From Desulfovibrio fairfieldensis (lineage in GTDB: Bacteria > Desulfobacterota > Desulfovibrionia > Desulfovibrionales > Desulfovibrionaceae): a stretch of 64,000 nucleotides of DNA. Each line of letters begins with the position of its first letter. The stretch's first letter is position 1. The stretch covers positions 1,020,501 through 1,084,500 of the forward strand of contig NZ_CP014229.1 in assembly GCF_001553605.1 (NCBI RefSeq), written 5' to 3'. Shown here piece after piece: positions 8,405-17,600 of the stretch. A program made the position numbers and the translations under genes. The notes under the pieces were generated by a model that was given only the letters and a program-made list of their open reading frames with translations, was not told the DNA's origin and made no database searches.

Positions 8405-9625
8405 TTACGCGGGGCGCAGGGCCTCCAGGCGCTGACGGACGATGCTCACGGGGTGCAGGCAGGGCAGGCCGCTGCCGTGCAGAATCTGCACGCGGCAGGT
8501 GCCGCATTCGGAAGCGGCGATATGGGCCCCGCTTTCGCGCACGGCTTTGAAAAGAGCCGCGCCGATCTCCTGGCCGATGTCGTATTTTTCTTTTTTGAAA
8601 CCATAACTGCCGGAGATGCCGCAGCACCCGGCATCGGCATTCCGGACCATGACGCCCGGCAGGCGGCGCAGCAGCTCCAGACCCGGCAGGCCGTTGCCCT
8701 GGGCGCGCAAATGGCAGGGCGCGTGGTAGATGACGCGCAGTTCGGGCAGGCAAGCGCCTGCCGTTTTGGCGTCCAGTTGCAATTCGCCGCGTTCCGCGCA
8801 GTCCAGCAGAAATTCCTGGGCGTCCTCCAGCGGGGTAGCGCCGTGCTTTTCAGCCATGTCCGGGAAAAATTCCGGCAGGTCGGTACGGAACATCAGGGCG
8901 CAGCTGGGGCAGCCCGTGATGACCGGAATGCCCTGTTCACGCCAGCGGGCCAGCGCGGCAAGGTTGCGGTCCGCATTGGCGCGAGCGTCCTGCCAGAAGC
9001 CGTTGGCGATCATGGGCAGACCGCAGCAGACGAAATCGTCCGGCACAATGACCTCATACCCGGCCCTGTTCAGTGCCCAGACCATATCCAGGCCGGTACG
9101 GGGATCGTACACGTCCACGTAGCAGCCCGGAAAAAAGACCGCTTTGCGCGTTTGGGCTGGCTGGCGGATATTGCGCATCTGCTGCCGGAAAGTCTGAGCG
9201 GCAAAGCGGGGCAGGGGAGCGCGCTTGTCGATGCCCAGGGCATCCAACAACGCGCGGGTTACGGGGTTGAGCATGCCGAAGTTTTTGAGCCCGGCCGGGA
9301 TCAGCCGCAGCCAGCGCGCCTGAAGTTCGCCGTGGGCCAGCACCCAGTCGCGCAGGCCGGGGCTCTGCTGTTTGCACTGCTCGGCGCGGGCCAGCATGTT
9401 GATGCTGGACACAGGCACATCGTGCGGGCAGGAAATGTCGCAGTTCTTGCAGTTGGCGCAATAGTGCAGAGACGGATCTTCCGCCAGGCCCAGCAGGCGG
9501 AAACGTTCATAGGCCGGGCCGATCATGCGCGGGCCCAGGAACTTGGGCGTGGCCTCCGCCACCGGGCAGTGCACCACGCAGGTGGTGCAGGCGATGCATT
9601 TGTCGGGATTGATGCGTACGCTCAT
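8405..9625 (-). CDS. glpC: Anaerobic glycerol-3-phosphate dehydrogenase subunit C
   Basis: The 406-residue protein has two N-terminal ferredoxin motifs ('CIACTTCVVHCP', 'CANCKNCDISCP') followed by two CCG cysteine-rich domains containing 'CCGLP' and 'CCGISG'. This is the layout of GlpC, the iron-sulfur subunit that passes electrons from GlpAB to the membrane quinone pool. Its start overlaps the glpB stop by 4 bp (ATGA), so the two are translationally coupled. It could alternatively serve a related lactate or heterodisulfide-type oxidoreductase, but the glpA-glpB context settles the call. Confidence 0.88.
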   Translation of the reverse strand: MSVRINPDKCIACTTCVVHCPVAEATPKFLGPRMIGPAYERFRLLGLAEDPSLHYCANCKNCDISCPHDVPVSSINMLARAEQCKQQSPGLRDWVLAHGELQARWLRLIPAGLKNFGMLNPVTRALLDALGIDKRAPLPRFAAQTFRQQMRNIRQPAQTRKAVFFPGCYVDVYDPRTGLDMVWALNRAGYEVIVPDDFVCCGLPMIANGFWQDARANADRNLAALARWREQGIPVITGCPSCALMFRTDLPEFFPDMAEKHGATPLEDAQEFLLDCAERGELQLDAKTAGACLPELRVIYHAPCHLRAQGNGLPGLELLRRLPGVMVRNADAGCCGISGSYGFKKEKYDIGQEIGAALFKAVRESGAHIAASECGTCRVQILHGSGLPCLHPVSIVRQRLEALRPA

Positions 9626-10929
9626 ATGCGCTCTCCGGACGCCGGTCCGCCGGATTTTCCGGCAATGGCGGCAGCCATGCGGCCCGCCTGCCAGCCGGTG
9701 GTCAGGGCGACGCCGTGGCCGCTTTTTTCGGTTGCGAAATCATAACCGCCGAGGCTGCGCCCGGCAAAAAAGACATTCTCCCAGCGGGTCTGTCCGGCCT
9801 CGTCCAGGGGACGCATTTCGCCGTCCACCCGGACGCCCAGACGGGAAAAGACATGGCTGCCGAAAATTTCCGGTTCGGACCACTCTGTGACGTCCGGCGG
9901 CACGGGAATATCCAGTCCGAACACACTTTCACGGACCTTGCCCGGCGCGAGTTCCACGCCTCCGCCCAGGATGCCGCCCGTGGCCAGTACAAAGGCCCGG
10001 GCTCTGTGGCGGCGTTCCTGCCCGGCTGCCAGAGCCACCAGCGCCGTGCATTGCTTCCCGTTGGTTTCGGCGCGGATCAGCCGGGCGTTTTCCACCAGTT
10101 CAAAATCGTGGCGGCGCAGTTCGCGCAGCAACGCGTCCCGCAGACGCAGACCGCCCACCCCCGGCGGGATGGAAAGCATTTCCACCAGCGGGCAGCCCAC
10201 GGCCTGGCTGAGTTCATGCCAGACCGAGGCATCGGCCCTGCTGCCGCAGATGGGCGGCAGCAACACGGCATCGCACTGTCCGGCGTGTTCCCGGAGGGCC
10301 CGGATCAACCAGTCCCGGCCCTGCGGCTTGTCCACCAGACGGGCCAGGTCCAGAGCGCTCAGGCTGCGATGGGTTTCGCCCAGGGGCGAGGGCAGCAATA
10401 TCTGGATAAAGTCTTTGTCCGCCCAGTCCCTATAACGGCGCAACTGGCTGACGATCAGCGCGGGACGGCAGTCGCGCAGGCCCCGCACGCCCGCCACCAG
10501 AATGCGCTTGGCCCTGGTCAGGGCCGTGGGGTTCAGACCGGCGGGCAAAAGATAACTCGGCTTGAGCGTGCCCATGATGGTGGGCAGCAGCGCGTTGCAG
10601 GGAGCGCCCTGCGGCGACACGGCCGTGTGCAGGGGCCAGCCCTGTTCCGCCGCGCATTGGCGCAGCATGTCCAGGGCCGTCCGGATATTGCCCGCACCGA
10701 GCAGGCGGTAGGGATGCTCCGGCGGCAGAAGATCCATGCCGTTCCAGGGATCATCCAGCCGCCGTCCCCCGGCGTAGCCCAGCAGGTCCACACAACCGCC
10801 GCTGATAGCCAGCGAGCCCATGCCGTCGGTCACCAGCCGCACGCTGCGCCCATCCTGAGCGGCGGTCAGCGCGGCCATAAGCCCGGCCAGGCCGGAACCG
10901 GCCACAAGTACGTCAATTGTCCTGCTCAT
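9622..10929 (-). CDS. glpB: Anaerobic glycerol-3-phosphate dehydrogenase subunit B
   Basis: The product starts 'MSRTIDVLVAGSGLAGLMAA', a GxGxxG dinucleotide-binding motif for FAD/FMN, and has 'ATGGILGGG' and 'GRSLGGYD' motifs of the GlpB family. It would accept electrons from the GlpA flavin. I set the start at ATG 10929, which overlaps the glpA end by 17 bp; a longer open frame upstream lies inside glpA and is not coding. 435 residues, close to E. coli GlpB. Confidence 0.88.
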   Translation of the reverse strand: MSRTIDVLVAGSGLAGLMAALTAAQDGRSVRLVTDGMGSLAISGGCVDLLGYAGGRRLDDPWNGMDLLPPEHPYRLLGAGNIRTALDMLRQCAAEQGWPLHTAVSPQGAPCNALLPTIMGTLKPSYLLPAGLNPTALTRAKRILVAGVRGLRDCRPALIVSQLRRYRDWADKDFIQILLPSPLGETHRSLSALDLARLVDKPQGRDWLIRALREHAGQCDAVLLPPICGSRADASVWHELSQAVGCPLVEMLSIPPGVGGLRLRDALLRELRRHDFELVENARLIRAETNGKQCTALVALAAGQERRHRARAFVLATGGILGGGVELAPGKVRESVFGLDIPVPPDVTEWSEPEIFGSHVFSRLGVRVDGEMRPLDEAGQTRWENVFFAGRSLGGYDFATEKSGHGVALTTGWQAGRMAAAIAGKSGGPASGERI

Positions 10930-12565
10930 CCGCGGCTCCGTCGAGGTTGAGGGTTCCGGCGTACACGGCCCGCCCCAGTTCCATTTCGCGCGCCTGCGTG
11001 CCCCAGAGGGCCGGACGCAGGCCCCGCCAGCGCTCCTGTAGAAAACGCCGCACATTGTCCGTGGGCGAAAGCTCCAGAGGCACACCGTGCTCCACCAATG
11101 CGCCGATGGTCCGCAGGGAGCAGAAAGTGCCCTGGCAGGTGCCCATGCCCAGGCGCGTGCGCAGCCGGATGTCGGACAGGGAATGGGTGGAGGGATCGCG
11201 CGCCACGCATTCGATTTCAGCCAGGCTGACCATTTCGCACTCGCAGAGCAGGGGGTTGCCGTCACCCCCACCGGCATGTTCCTGTTCGGCCTGCTTTTCC
11301 GCCAGTCCGGCCAGTTCAGCCTGTTGCAGCACGGCGGGCAGATCGTCGCCGAGCCGGTCCGCCATGAGGGTGAGCCCCCGCATGGGGAAATAGCGGGCCG
11401 CGCGGCGCAGCACGGCTTTATCGGGATCGGGCACCAGCGCTTCATCCGCCGTGCGACAGGGCGTATGCACGCCGAGTCTGGCGCAGACGTTGTCGCTGAC
11501 GCGTTCGGCCATGAGCCGGTAGGTGGTCAGCTTGCCGCCGAAGATGGACACCATGCCCTCCAGACCCTGCTCCGCGTGGTCCACCACATGGAAATTGCGG
11601 CTGGCCTTGCGCCCCGCCGCATTGCCCGGCGTGTACAGAGGCCGCGTGCCCGCGAAGGCCCGCAGGATGCGGTATTGGCGTACCGCCGGGAAAAGCGGTT
11701 CGCCCAGATCCAGCAGGCGCAGCACTTCTCCATAGGTGGGCGTGGTGTCGTCGGGCCGGTCTGTGGGCGTGGATGTGGTGCCGAGAATGGTGATGGAACC
11801 GTGGGGCACGAAAATATCGCCGTCCGCGCCGGGATGCAGGCGGTTGACCACGCGCGAGGTAAAGCGGTGATTGAAGACAATGAGCGTGCCCCGGTCCGGA
11901 GAAACGGCCACATCCAGACCGGCCAGCCCGGCAATGCGGCCCGACCAGGAACCGGCGGCGTTGACCACGCTCTGACAGGAAATTTCCACCATTTCGCCGC
12001 TGATGCGGTCAAGAGCCGTTACGCCGCAGACTGTGCCGTTGTTCTGATGGATGGCCGTGACCTCGTGATAGGTCAGCACCTGGCCGCCGTAACGCTTGGC
12101 GGACATGGCGTTGTGCAGTACCAGGCGAAAGCCGTCCACACAGGAATCAGGCACACGGAAGACGCGCCGGATGTCGGGCGCGAGATTGGGCTCCAGACGC
12201 AGGGCTTCGGCCACGTCCAGCTCCTGCGCGTCGATGCCCGCCTTGTGGCAGGCCTCGGCCCAGGGAGTCACGTAGGCCGGATCGTCACCGGGCGTCAGTG
12301 CGAAAAAGCCTTCGGTTTCCTCCACACACTGTCTGCCGATACGCCGCACAATCATGTTTTCTTCAATGCACTCGCGCGCGGATTCGTTGTCATTGACAGC
12401 GTAACGACCCCCGCTGTGGAGCAGGCCGTGAAAACGGGAGCTGGTGCCGTGGGCAAGGCCGCCCTGTTCCAGCAGAATGGCGGGCACGCCGCGCATGCAC
12501 AGATCGCGCAGCGTGCCCATGCCGGTAGCGCCGCCGCCGATGACGACAACCGTGGTTTCCAGCAT
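10913..12565 (-). CDS. glpA: Anaerobic glycerol-3-phosphate dehydrogenase subunit A
   Basis: This 550-residue FAD enzyme oxidises glycerol-3-phosphate to dihydroxyacetone phosphate. It begins 'MLETTVVVIGGGATGMGTLRDL' (FAD-binding), continues with 'HGTSSRFHGLLHSGGRYA' typical of GlpA/GlpD, and has a C-terminal BFD-like [2Fe-2S] domain ('CECEMVSLAEIE' and 'GMGTCQGTFC'). ATG 12565 is preceded by AGGAGG. It is the first gene of a glpA-glpB-glpC unit. No glycerol kinase or facilitator gene is visible nearby. Confidence 0.92.
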   Translation of the reverse strand: MLETTVVVIGGGATGMGTLRDLCMRGVPAILLEQGGLAHGTSSRFHGLLHSGGRYAVNDNESARECIEENMIVRRIGRQCVEETEGFFALTPGDDPAYVTPWAEACHKAGIDAQELDVAEALRLEPNLAPDIRRVFRVPDSCVDGFRLVLHNAMSAKRYGGQVLTYHEVTAIHQNNGTVCGVTALDRISGEMVEISCQSVVNAAGSWSGRIAGLAGLDVAVSPDRGTLIVFNHRFTSRVVNRLHPGADGDIFVPHGSITILGTTSTPTDRPDDTTPTYGEVLRLLDLGEPLFPAVRQYRILRAFAGTRPLYTPGNAAGRKASRNFHVVDHAEQGLEGMVSIFGGKLTTYRLMAERVSDNVCARLGVHTPCRTADEALVPDPDKAVLRRAARYFPMRGLTLMADRLGDDLPAVLQQAELAGLAEKQAEQEHAGGGDGNPLLCECEMVSLAEIECVARDPSTHSLSDIRLRTRLGMGTCQGTFCSLRTIGALVEHGVPLELSPTDNVRRFLQERWRGLRPALWGTQAREMELGRAVYAGTLNLDGAADEQDN

Positions 12566-12807
12566 GGGGCCTCCTGATATTTCCATTTCGCCGTGGCCGC
12601 GTCCGTAACGGGCGTTGTCTTCCCGGCAATGGCTTCAGTACAACATAAACAAATCCAAATAAAAATTTTCATTCTTTTGCCGCTGTTCGTCAAGGGTCGG
12701 GCATTGCCCCAATGGACAGTCAGCGGAGGAAGCGTCCGCCGAAGGGAACCCCTCTATTCTTGCCAAGACGGCCGAACGCGGCTATTTCTTTGGGAAAAAG
12801 GAAGCAT

Positions 12808-13587
12808 ATGGACTGGTCGCGGAAACGCTGTGTCGTCCTGGACATGGACGGCACGGTTTATCTTGGGCATATCCCCATCAAGGGCGCTGTCGGTTTTATT
12901 CAAAATCACTGGCGAGATCTGGATTTTTTCTTTCTCAGCAACAATACCTCCAAATCGCCGCAGACCTATGTGGACAAGCTCAACGGCATGGGCATTCCGG
13001 CGCGCGGGGAATTGTTGCTCTCACCGGTGACGCCCCTGGTGGATTTTTTACGGGCGCGCGGCATCAGCCGGGCCTATCCTGTGGGCAACACTGATTTTCA
13101 ACAGGATCTGCGTCAACGTATGCCCGAACTTCAACAGGTGGAAGAGGACGCGCAGGCCGTGATTCTGGCCTATGACACGGAGCTGACCTACCACAAGCTG
13201 GCCCGTTCAGCCTTGTTGTTGCAAAAACCTGAAACCCTGTTTCTGGCTACCCATCCGGATCTGGTCTGTCCCTCTCCGGAGGGGCCGTTGCCTGATGTGG
13301 GCAGCATGATTGAACTTTACGCCACGGCCACGGGCCGCCGCCCGCAGCATATTTTCGGCAAACCCGACCCGACCGTGCTGGCCCCTCTGCTGCGGCGCTA
13401 CGCCAAAGAGGAAATGGTTATGGTGGGCGACCGCCTGAGCACGGACAAGAAACTGGCCGAAAACGCGGGCATTGATTTCATTCTGGTGCTCAGCGGCGAG
13501 GCCACGCGCGAAGACCTGGCAAAGGAGGAGCGTCAGCCCACTCTGGTGCTGGAGGATCTCGGGCAGGCCGAGAAGGATTGGCGTTGA
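12808..13587 (+). CDS. NagD/PGP-type HAD hydrolase (small phosphate-ester phosphatase)
   Basis: The 259-residue protein has the HAD motifs in order: 'LDMDGTVYLG' (nucleophile Asp12, acid Asp14), 'LSNNTSKS' (motif II), 'GKPDP' and 'VMVGDRLSTDKKLAENAG' (motif IV). The type-IIA cap is as in NagD and glycerol-phosphate/phosphoglycolate phosphatases. ATG 12808 follows AAAAGGAAG. It is transcribed divergently from glpABC, which makes a glycerol-phosphate or other three-carbon phosphate a reasonable substrate guess, but the substrate cannot be read from sequence. Confidence 0.82.
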   Translation: MDWSRKRCVVLDMDGTVYLGHIPIKGAVGFIQNHWRDLDFFFLSNNTSKSPQTYVDKLNGMGIPARGELLLSPVTPLVDFLRARGISRAYPVGNTDFQQDLRQRMPELQQVEEDAQAVILAYDTELTYHKLARSALLLQKPETLFLATHPDLVCPSPEGPLPDVGSMIELYATATGRRPQHIFGKPDPTVLAPLLRRYAKEEMVMVGDRLSTDKKLAENAGIDFILVLSGEATREDLAKEERQPTLVLEDLGQAEKDWR

Positions 13588-13623
13588 ATGTCCACCGCTC
13601 GGAAGCCGCTTGAAAAATTGAAA

Positions 13624-13649
13624 GCCGCCCCTGTGCAGGGGCGGCTTTT
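13624..13649. terminator. Bidirectional terminator between HAD gene and dctM
   Basis: GCCGCCCCTG and CAGGGGCGGC form a perfect 10-bp stem with a 2-base loop. It has TTTT on the plus side and an A-run on the other, between convergent genes. Confidence 0.8.
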
Positions 13650-13669
13650 CTGTGCGAGCTCGCGGCGGC

Positions 13670-14959
13670 TTATTTCCCGCCCATGAGCCAGTCGAGCGGA
13701 ATGAGCGAGAGTTTGGGGAAGAAGAGCAGCAGGAAGAGCATGACCACTTCCACCAGAATGAAGGGGACCAGGTTACGGATCAGCTGGGTGATCTTGATGT
13801 TGCCGATGCCGCACACCACATAAAGCACTGTGCCCACGGGCGGCGTGATCACGCCGATGCCCAGGTTCAGGATGAAAAGCAGACCGAAATAGTAGGGGTC
13901 GATACCGGCCTGGGTGATGAGCGGATAGAACACCGGCGCGAAGATCAGGATGTTGGGCGTAAGGTCCATGACCATGCCGATGAGGAAAAGAAAGACGTTG
14001 ATGCACAACAGCAGCAGAACGGGGCTGTCGATGAGCGGCGAAAAGAGTGCCGTCATCTGATTGGGAATCTGGGCGATGGTGATGAACCAACCCACGGCCG
14101 TGGCCGTGGCCACGATGAGCATGACCACCGAAGTGGTTGTGGCCGCCCGCGCGCTGACGCGCAGCAGTTCGCGGAAGGAAAGCTCGCGGTAGTAAAGCAC
14201 GCAGACCACAATGGCGTAAATGGCCGCGAAGGCGCCGCCTTCGGTGGGCGTGAAAACGCCGAAGCGGATGCCGCCCAGCAGGAGCACGGGCATGAGGAAG
14301 GCGGGCGTAGAGTCGATCAGGATCTTCCACTTTTCCTCACGGGTGAAGGTGATGGTTTCGTTGTAGCCGTCCTTGCGCACCACAAAGAACCAGACCACCA
14401 TCAGCGCGAGACCGATTAAAATGCCCGGGACCAGGCCGATCATGAACAGTTTGGTGATGGAAAGGCCGCTGATGGTGGCGCCGAGCAGGATGAAGTTGGT
14501 GCTGGGGGGAATGATGGGGCCCAGAATGGCACCGGAGGCGATAACGGCCCCGGCGCGTCCCGGCTTGTAGCCCACTTCCTTCATCATGGGCAGCAAAAGA
14601 CCGCCCAGAGCGGCGGCCTCGCCCACGGAACTGCCCATGAGACCCGCGAAAATGATGCTGGCCACCACAGCCGCATAGCCCAGGCCGCCGCGCACCCGGC
14701 CGATCATCAGCTGGGCCAGTTGCACCACGCGTTTGGAAAGTCCGCCCGCGGCCATGATTTCACCGGCAAAGACAAAGAAGGGGATGGCCATCAGCGGGTA
14801 GTTGTTGGCCCCGTCCAGCATGCTGCCGGGAATGATCATGGCGTCCCACATGCCGGAGTGCCACATGAGCACCATGGCGCAGAGCACCAGCACCAGGCAG
14901 ATGGGAATGCCGAAGGCCAGGAAGAAGAACAGGGTGCCGAGAAAGATGAAAAGTTCCAC
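13670..14959 (-). CDS. dctM: TRAP transporter large permease (DctM)
   Basis: The 429-residue, strongly hydrophobic protein has about 12 membrane segments and DctM signatures: 'MAIPFFVFAGEIMAAGGLSKRVVQLA', of which the PFF-FAGEIM part is diagnostic, a 'GPIIPPST' re-entrant loop and 'LFLIGMVMDLTPNILIFAPV'. It forms the ion-driven channel of a tripartite ATP-independent periplasmic transporter, usually for C4-dicarboxylates or similar organic acids. It is last in a dctP-dctQ-dctM set read on the minus strand, 9 bp after dctQ. Confidence 0.92.
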   Translation of the reverse strand: MELFIFLGTLFFFLAFGIPICLVLVLCAMVLMWHSGMWDAMIIPGSMLDGANNYPLMAIPFFVFAGEIMAAGGLSKRVVQLAQLMIGRVRGGLGYAAVVASIIFAGLMGSSVGEAAALGGLLLPMMKEVGYKPGRAGAVIASGAILGPIIPPSTNFILLGATISGLSITKLFMIGLVPGILIGLALMVVWFFVVRKDGYNETITFTREEKWKILIDSTPAFLMPVLLLGGIRFGVFTPTEGGAFAAIYAIVVCVLYYRELSFRELLRVSARAATTTSVVMLIVATATAVGWFITIAQIPNQMTALFSPLIDSPVLLLLCINVFLFLIGMVMDLTPNILIFAPVFYPLITQAGIDPYYFGLLFILNLGIGVITPPVGTVLYVVCGIGNIKITQLIRNLVPFILVEVVMLFLLLFFPKLSLIPLDWLMGGK

Positions 14960-14968
14960 GTTCTCCCC

Positions 14969-15538
14969 CTATGCCTTGGTGAAAGAGGATGCCGGACGAC
15001 GGATGAGAGCCACGAGGTCGCGCACCTGCATGATCAGGGCCGCGAAGGCCATGATGGGCAATGTGCCGTTGATCAGGGCCATGTTCACATTGGTGGCCAC
15101 GGAATAGGTGTCCACGGTCTGGAGCACGTTGATCACGCCGCCGTAGAGCAGAAGGCCCATGGCGACCATGCCCAGGAGCGTGGCGGCGATGTCCACGTAT
15201 TTGCGGGGTGCGCCGTGCAGCAGGTCCACGAACATGTCCACGGCAATGTGCTTTTTGTGGTAAAAAGCCTCAATGGCCCCGAAGAACGTGATGTAGATGA
15301 AGAGAAAGCGCGCCCATTCCTCGCTGGGGGGATAGCTGGAGGAAAAGACGTAGCGCAGAAAAGCGTTGTAAAAGACCAGACCGATCATGCCGAGGAAGAT
15401 GACGGCGCAAAAAATCTCAAAAAGCAGCCGGCCGAGGGATTCGGACTGCGCTTTGCCGTGATCCGCATGCGGATCACACGGCTTGTCGGCGTCCGGAGCG
15501 GACGCCGATGGAAGGTTTTGCTGTGTCTCGTCGTGCAT
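14969..15538 (-). CDS. dctQ: TRAP transporter small permease (DctQ)
   Basis: The 189-residue protein has a polar N terminus (~45 residues) and four membrane helices, with the DctQ motif 'NAFLRYVFSSSYPPSEEWARFLF'-like stretch (arginine-Tyr-Val-Phe followed by P-EE-R). It joins the binding protein to DctM. The dctP-dctQ gap is 292 bp, unusually long for this gene set. Confidence 0.9.
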   Translation of the reverse strand: MHDETQQNLPSASAPDADKPCDPHADHGKAQSESLGRLLFEIFCAVIFLGMIGLVFYNAFLRYVFSSSYPPSEEWARFLFIYITFFGAIEAFYHKKHIAVDMFVDLLHGAPRKYVDIAATLLGMVAMGLLLYGGVINVLQTVDTYSVATNVNMALINGTLPIMAFAALIMQVRDLVALIRRPASSFTKA

Positions 15539-15830
15539 ACTGACCTCTGCGGGAACAATGCCCTGACGGAATATGGACTTGTGCGGAAAATTTTAGAGGC
15601 TGTCGTCACGAGCGTCTTTTCGGTTATCTCCGCGTTGAAATTCGCCTTTTATTCCGGTCGAGTACCAGCAGAGTACACTTCCTTCATAAAAGGCTCTTTC
15701 TCCCTGATATAACACGAAAATCCATCTCATGACGACACCCTCTAGTGCTGCGGGGCCTTCCCGCCGAGCGCGTTGCGCGACGGGCCGGAAACCTTACGCC
15801 CCCGGCCCGCGTTACATCGTGCTGATCTTG
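15539..15830. other. Gap between dctP and dctQ
   Basis: These 292 bp hold no gene. The dctQ-proximal half is AT-rich and could carry a separate dctQM promoter. Next to dctP, GC-rich stretches ('CCCGCCGAGCGCG', 'CGACGGGCCGG') could fold, which would favour dctP over dctQM mRNA; this is inference. Confidence 0.4.
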
Positions 15831-16835
15831 TTACTTGGCCTGGCGATAGCTGGCGGCGCTGTCCAGGATTTCCTGGGCATTGGGCACCGTGTCGTAAAAG
15901 AGCTTCCAGCTGCGCTTGCCGGCTTCCGCCATGTAGTCGTGGAATTCCTTGCTGGGCGTGGTGATGTGGCCGTTGGCGGCGATGATGGTCTGCTTGGCTT
16001 TTTCGTCGCCCGCGGCCACCATCTTCCAGATGTCGTCGGCGGAGCGCTTGGCGGCTTCGTCAACCCACTTGCGGTCCTGTTCGGGCAGGGACTTGTAGAA
16101 TTTTTCGTTGATGTACAAGGAATGGATCACCAGGATATGGCCGGTGAGGGTGATTTCAGGGGTGATCTCATACATCTTCAGGCTCACGATGTCGGCCAGC
16201 GGGCTGTCGCCGCCGTCGATGACGCCCTGGTCAAGCGCGCCGGGCACTTCGGCAAAGGGCATGGGCTGGCCGCTGATGCCGCATTCCTTGGCGAAATTGG
16301 TGTACAGGGGGATGTTGGGCACGCGCATGCGCAGGCCCTTGAGGTCGGCGATGGTTTTCACCGGCTTTTTGGTGTAAAAATGGCGGAAACCAAGGGGAAA
16401 GGCGTTGAGGGTGCGCAGGCCGGACTTTTCGGTGAAGCCCTGGTTGATCAGCTCAAAGGTCTTGCCTTCCATGGCACGGCGGGCATGGTCCAGATCGTCG
16501 TAGAGCATGGGCGTTTCCAGCATGGCCATGGCCGGATGCAGCGCCGAGGTCTGCGTGCCGGTGGCGCACATCTGAATAATACCCTTACGGGTGGCGGCGA
16601 TGTAGGCGTCTTCCTTGCCGAGCTGGCTGTTGGGGAAGACCTGTACTTCATATTTGCCGTTGGAAAGTTCTGCCAGATATTTGCCGAACTGATGCATGCC
16701 GATGGTTTCCGGCTCGCCTTCCGGCTTCATGCCCGCGATTTTGATCACGGTTTTGGCATCGGCCGACGGCGCCATGCCCAGCGCCATGCCGCAGATGAGG
16801 CCGAATGCCACAAAGAGCGCAATAATGCGTTTCAT
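15831..16835 (-). CDS. dctP: TRAP transporter solute-binding protein (DctP)
   Basis: The 334-residue protein has a signal peptide ending near 'SADA' (residue 27) and the DctP fold. It contains 'FPNSQLGKEDAYIAATRKGIIQM', of which the FPN-QLG-E part is the family signature, and 'LKGLRMRVPN' with the substrate-carboxylate arginine in the R-R-P motif. It captures the ligand in the periplasm for DctQM. An AGGAGG lies before the ATG. The ligand cannot be inferred. Confidence 0.92.
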   Translation of the reverse strand: MKRIIALFVAFGLICGMALGMAPSADAKTVIKIAGMKPEGEPETIGMHQFGKYLAELSNGKYEVQVFPNSQLGKEDAYIAATRKGIIQMCATGTQTSALHPAMAMLETPMLYDDLDHARRAMEGKTFELINQGFTEKSGLRTLNAFPLGFRHFYTKKPVKTIADLKGLRMRVPNIPLYTNFAKECGISGQPMPFAEVPGALDQGVIDGGDSPLADIVSLKMYEITPEITLTGHILVIHSLYINEKFYKSLPEQDRKWVDEAAKRSADDIWKMVAAGDEKAKQTIIAANGHITTPSKEFHDYMAEAGKRSWKLFYDTVPNAQEILDSAASYRQAK

Positions 16836-17414
16836 CAGAGATCCTCCTGTTGGTTTGGAATCCTTATCTGTTCTCGTACATATCCCGCGCTGGCCGTCAG
16901 CGGCGCTTTACGTCGCCCGGCGGACGTGCGTCATGACACAACCGTGCCGCTGCAGCCGCCAAATCGGCGGCGTCCGGCACCTTCCGTCCGGGCACGGCGA
17001 TGGGCATGCCCCCATGCCGTCCTCGATGCACCCGTTATCCGGCGTTATCCGCTTGGGTAAAACTTACTTGACGTGGCCGATAAAATTCAATGTTTTTTTT
17101 CACAAAATTTTGCTTGGGCCGGAAATGCGCGTCCCGCGCGGTTCGGAGCTGATCGCGGGACAGCTTGGTTCAGGCGGATTTTCCCGCCATGCCGCGCGAC
17201 AAGACGGCGGACGGCAGAAACGCAGCGTCCCTGCCCATGAGAGGCAAGACCTTGGGGACATACTTATTTTTCGGAGGTGAGGATTTGCCGATACCGAGCG
17301 TGCCTTAACAATCCGTCCTTTCTGGACTTGGTTGCATTTGGCGACAGTGGTGCGGGTGATGCAGTGGTGGCACAAAAAAGGCGGCTACGTTTCCGTAACC
17401 GCCTGAATTTGCTT
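16836..17414. other. Gap upstream of dctP
   Basis: These ~580 bp hold no convincing gene. They contain the dctP leader and promoter region (minus strand), a GC-rich stretch (16900-17030), and at the right end the tRNA-Leu terminator. I saw no clear regulator site. Confidence 0.5.
17374..17404 (-). terminator. Terminator of tRNA-Leu
   Basis: On the minus strand AGGCGG-ACG and CGT-CCGCCT form a hairpin with a GAAA loop, followed by TTTTTT, directly after the tRNA 3' end. Confidence 0.8.
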
Positions 17415-17500
17415 GGTACCGGGAGCGAGACTTGAACTCGCAAGACCTTGCGGTCGGCGGATTTTGAGTCCGCTGCGTCTACCAATTCCACCATCCCGGC
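17415..17500 (-). tRNA. tRNA-Leu (CAA)
   Basis: The 86-nt gene has a long variable arm as expected for Leu. The acceptor stem is GCCGGGA with TCCCGGT, the D-loop contains 'GGAATTGGTAGACGC', the anticodon loop is CTCAAAA in a GCGGA/TCCGC stem, and the T-arm has GTTCAAGTC. CCA is encoded. Anticodon CAA reads UUG. Confidence 0.96.
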
Positions 17501-17600
17501 AGGAACACGCGTTTCCGGCGCGCCCTGAAAAGCGCGATGCCGTGACAACGTGAGCAAATCTTTTAGCCCAGACCGGCTGTTCCCGTCAAGAGGCCTGGCC

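Noticed and set aside
9715..12577. Plus-strand frames of about 400-500 codons across glpB and glpA
   Set aside because: They are shadows of the glp genes on the other strand; no motif or start signal supports them.
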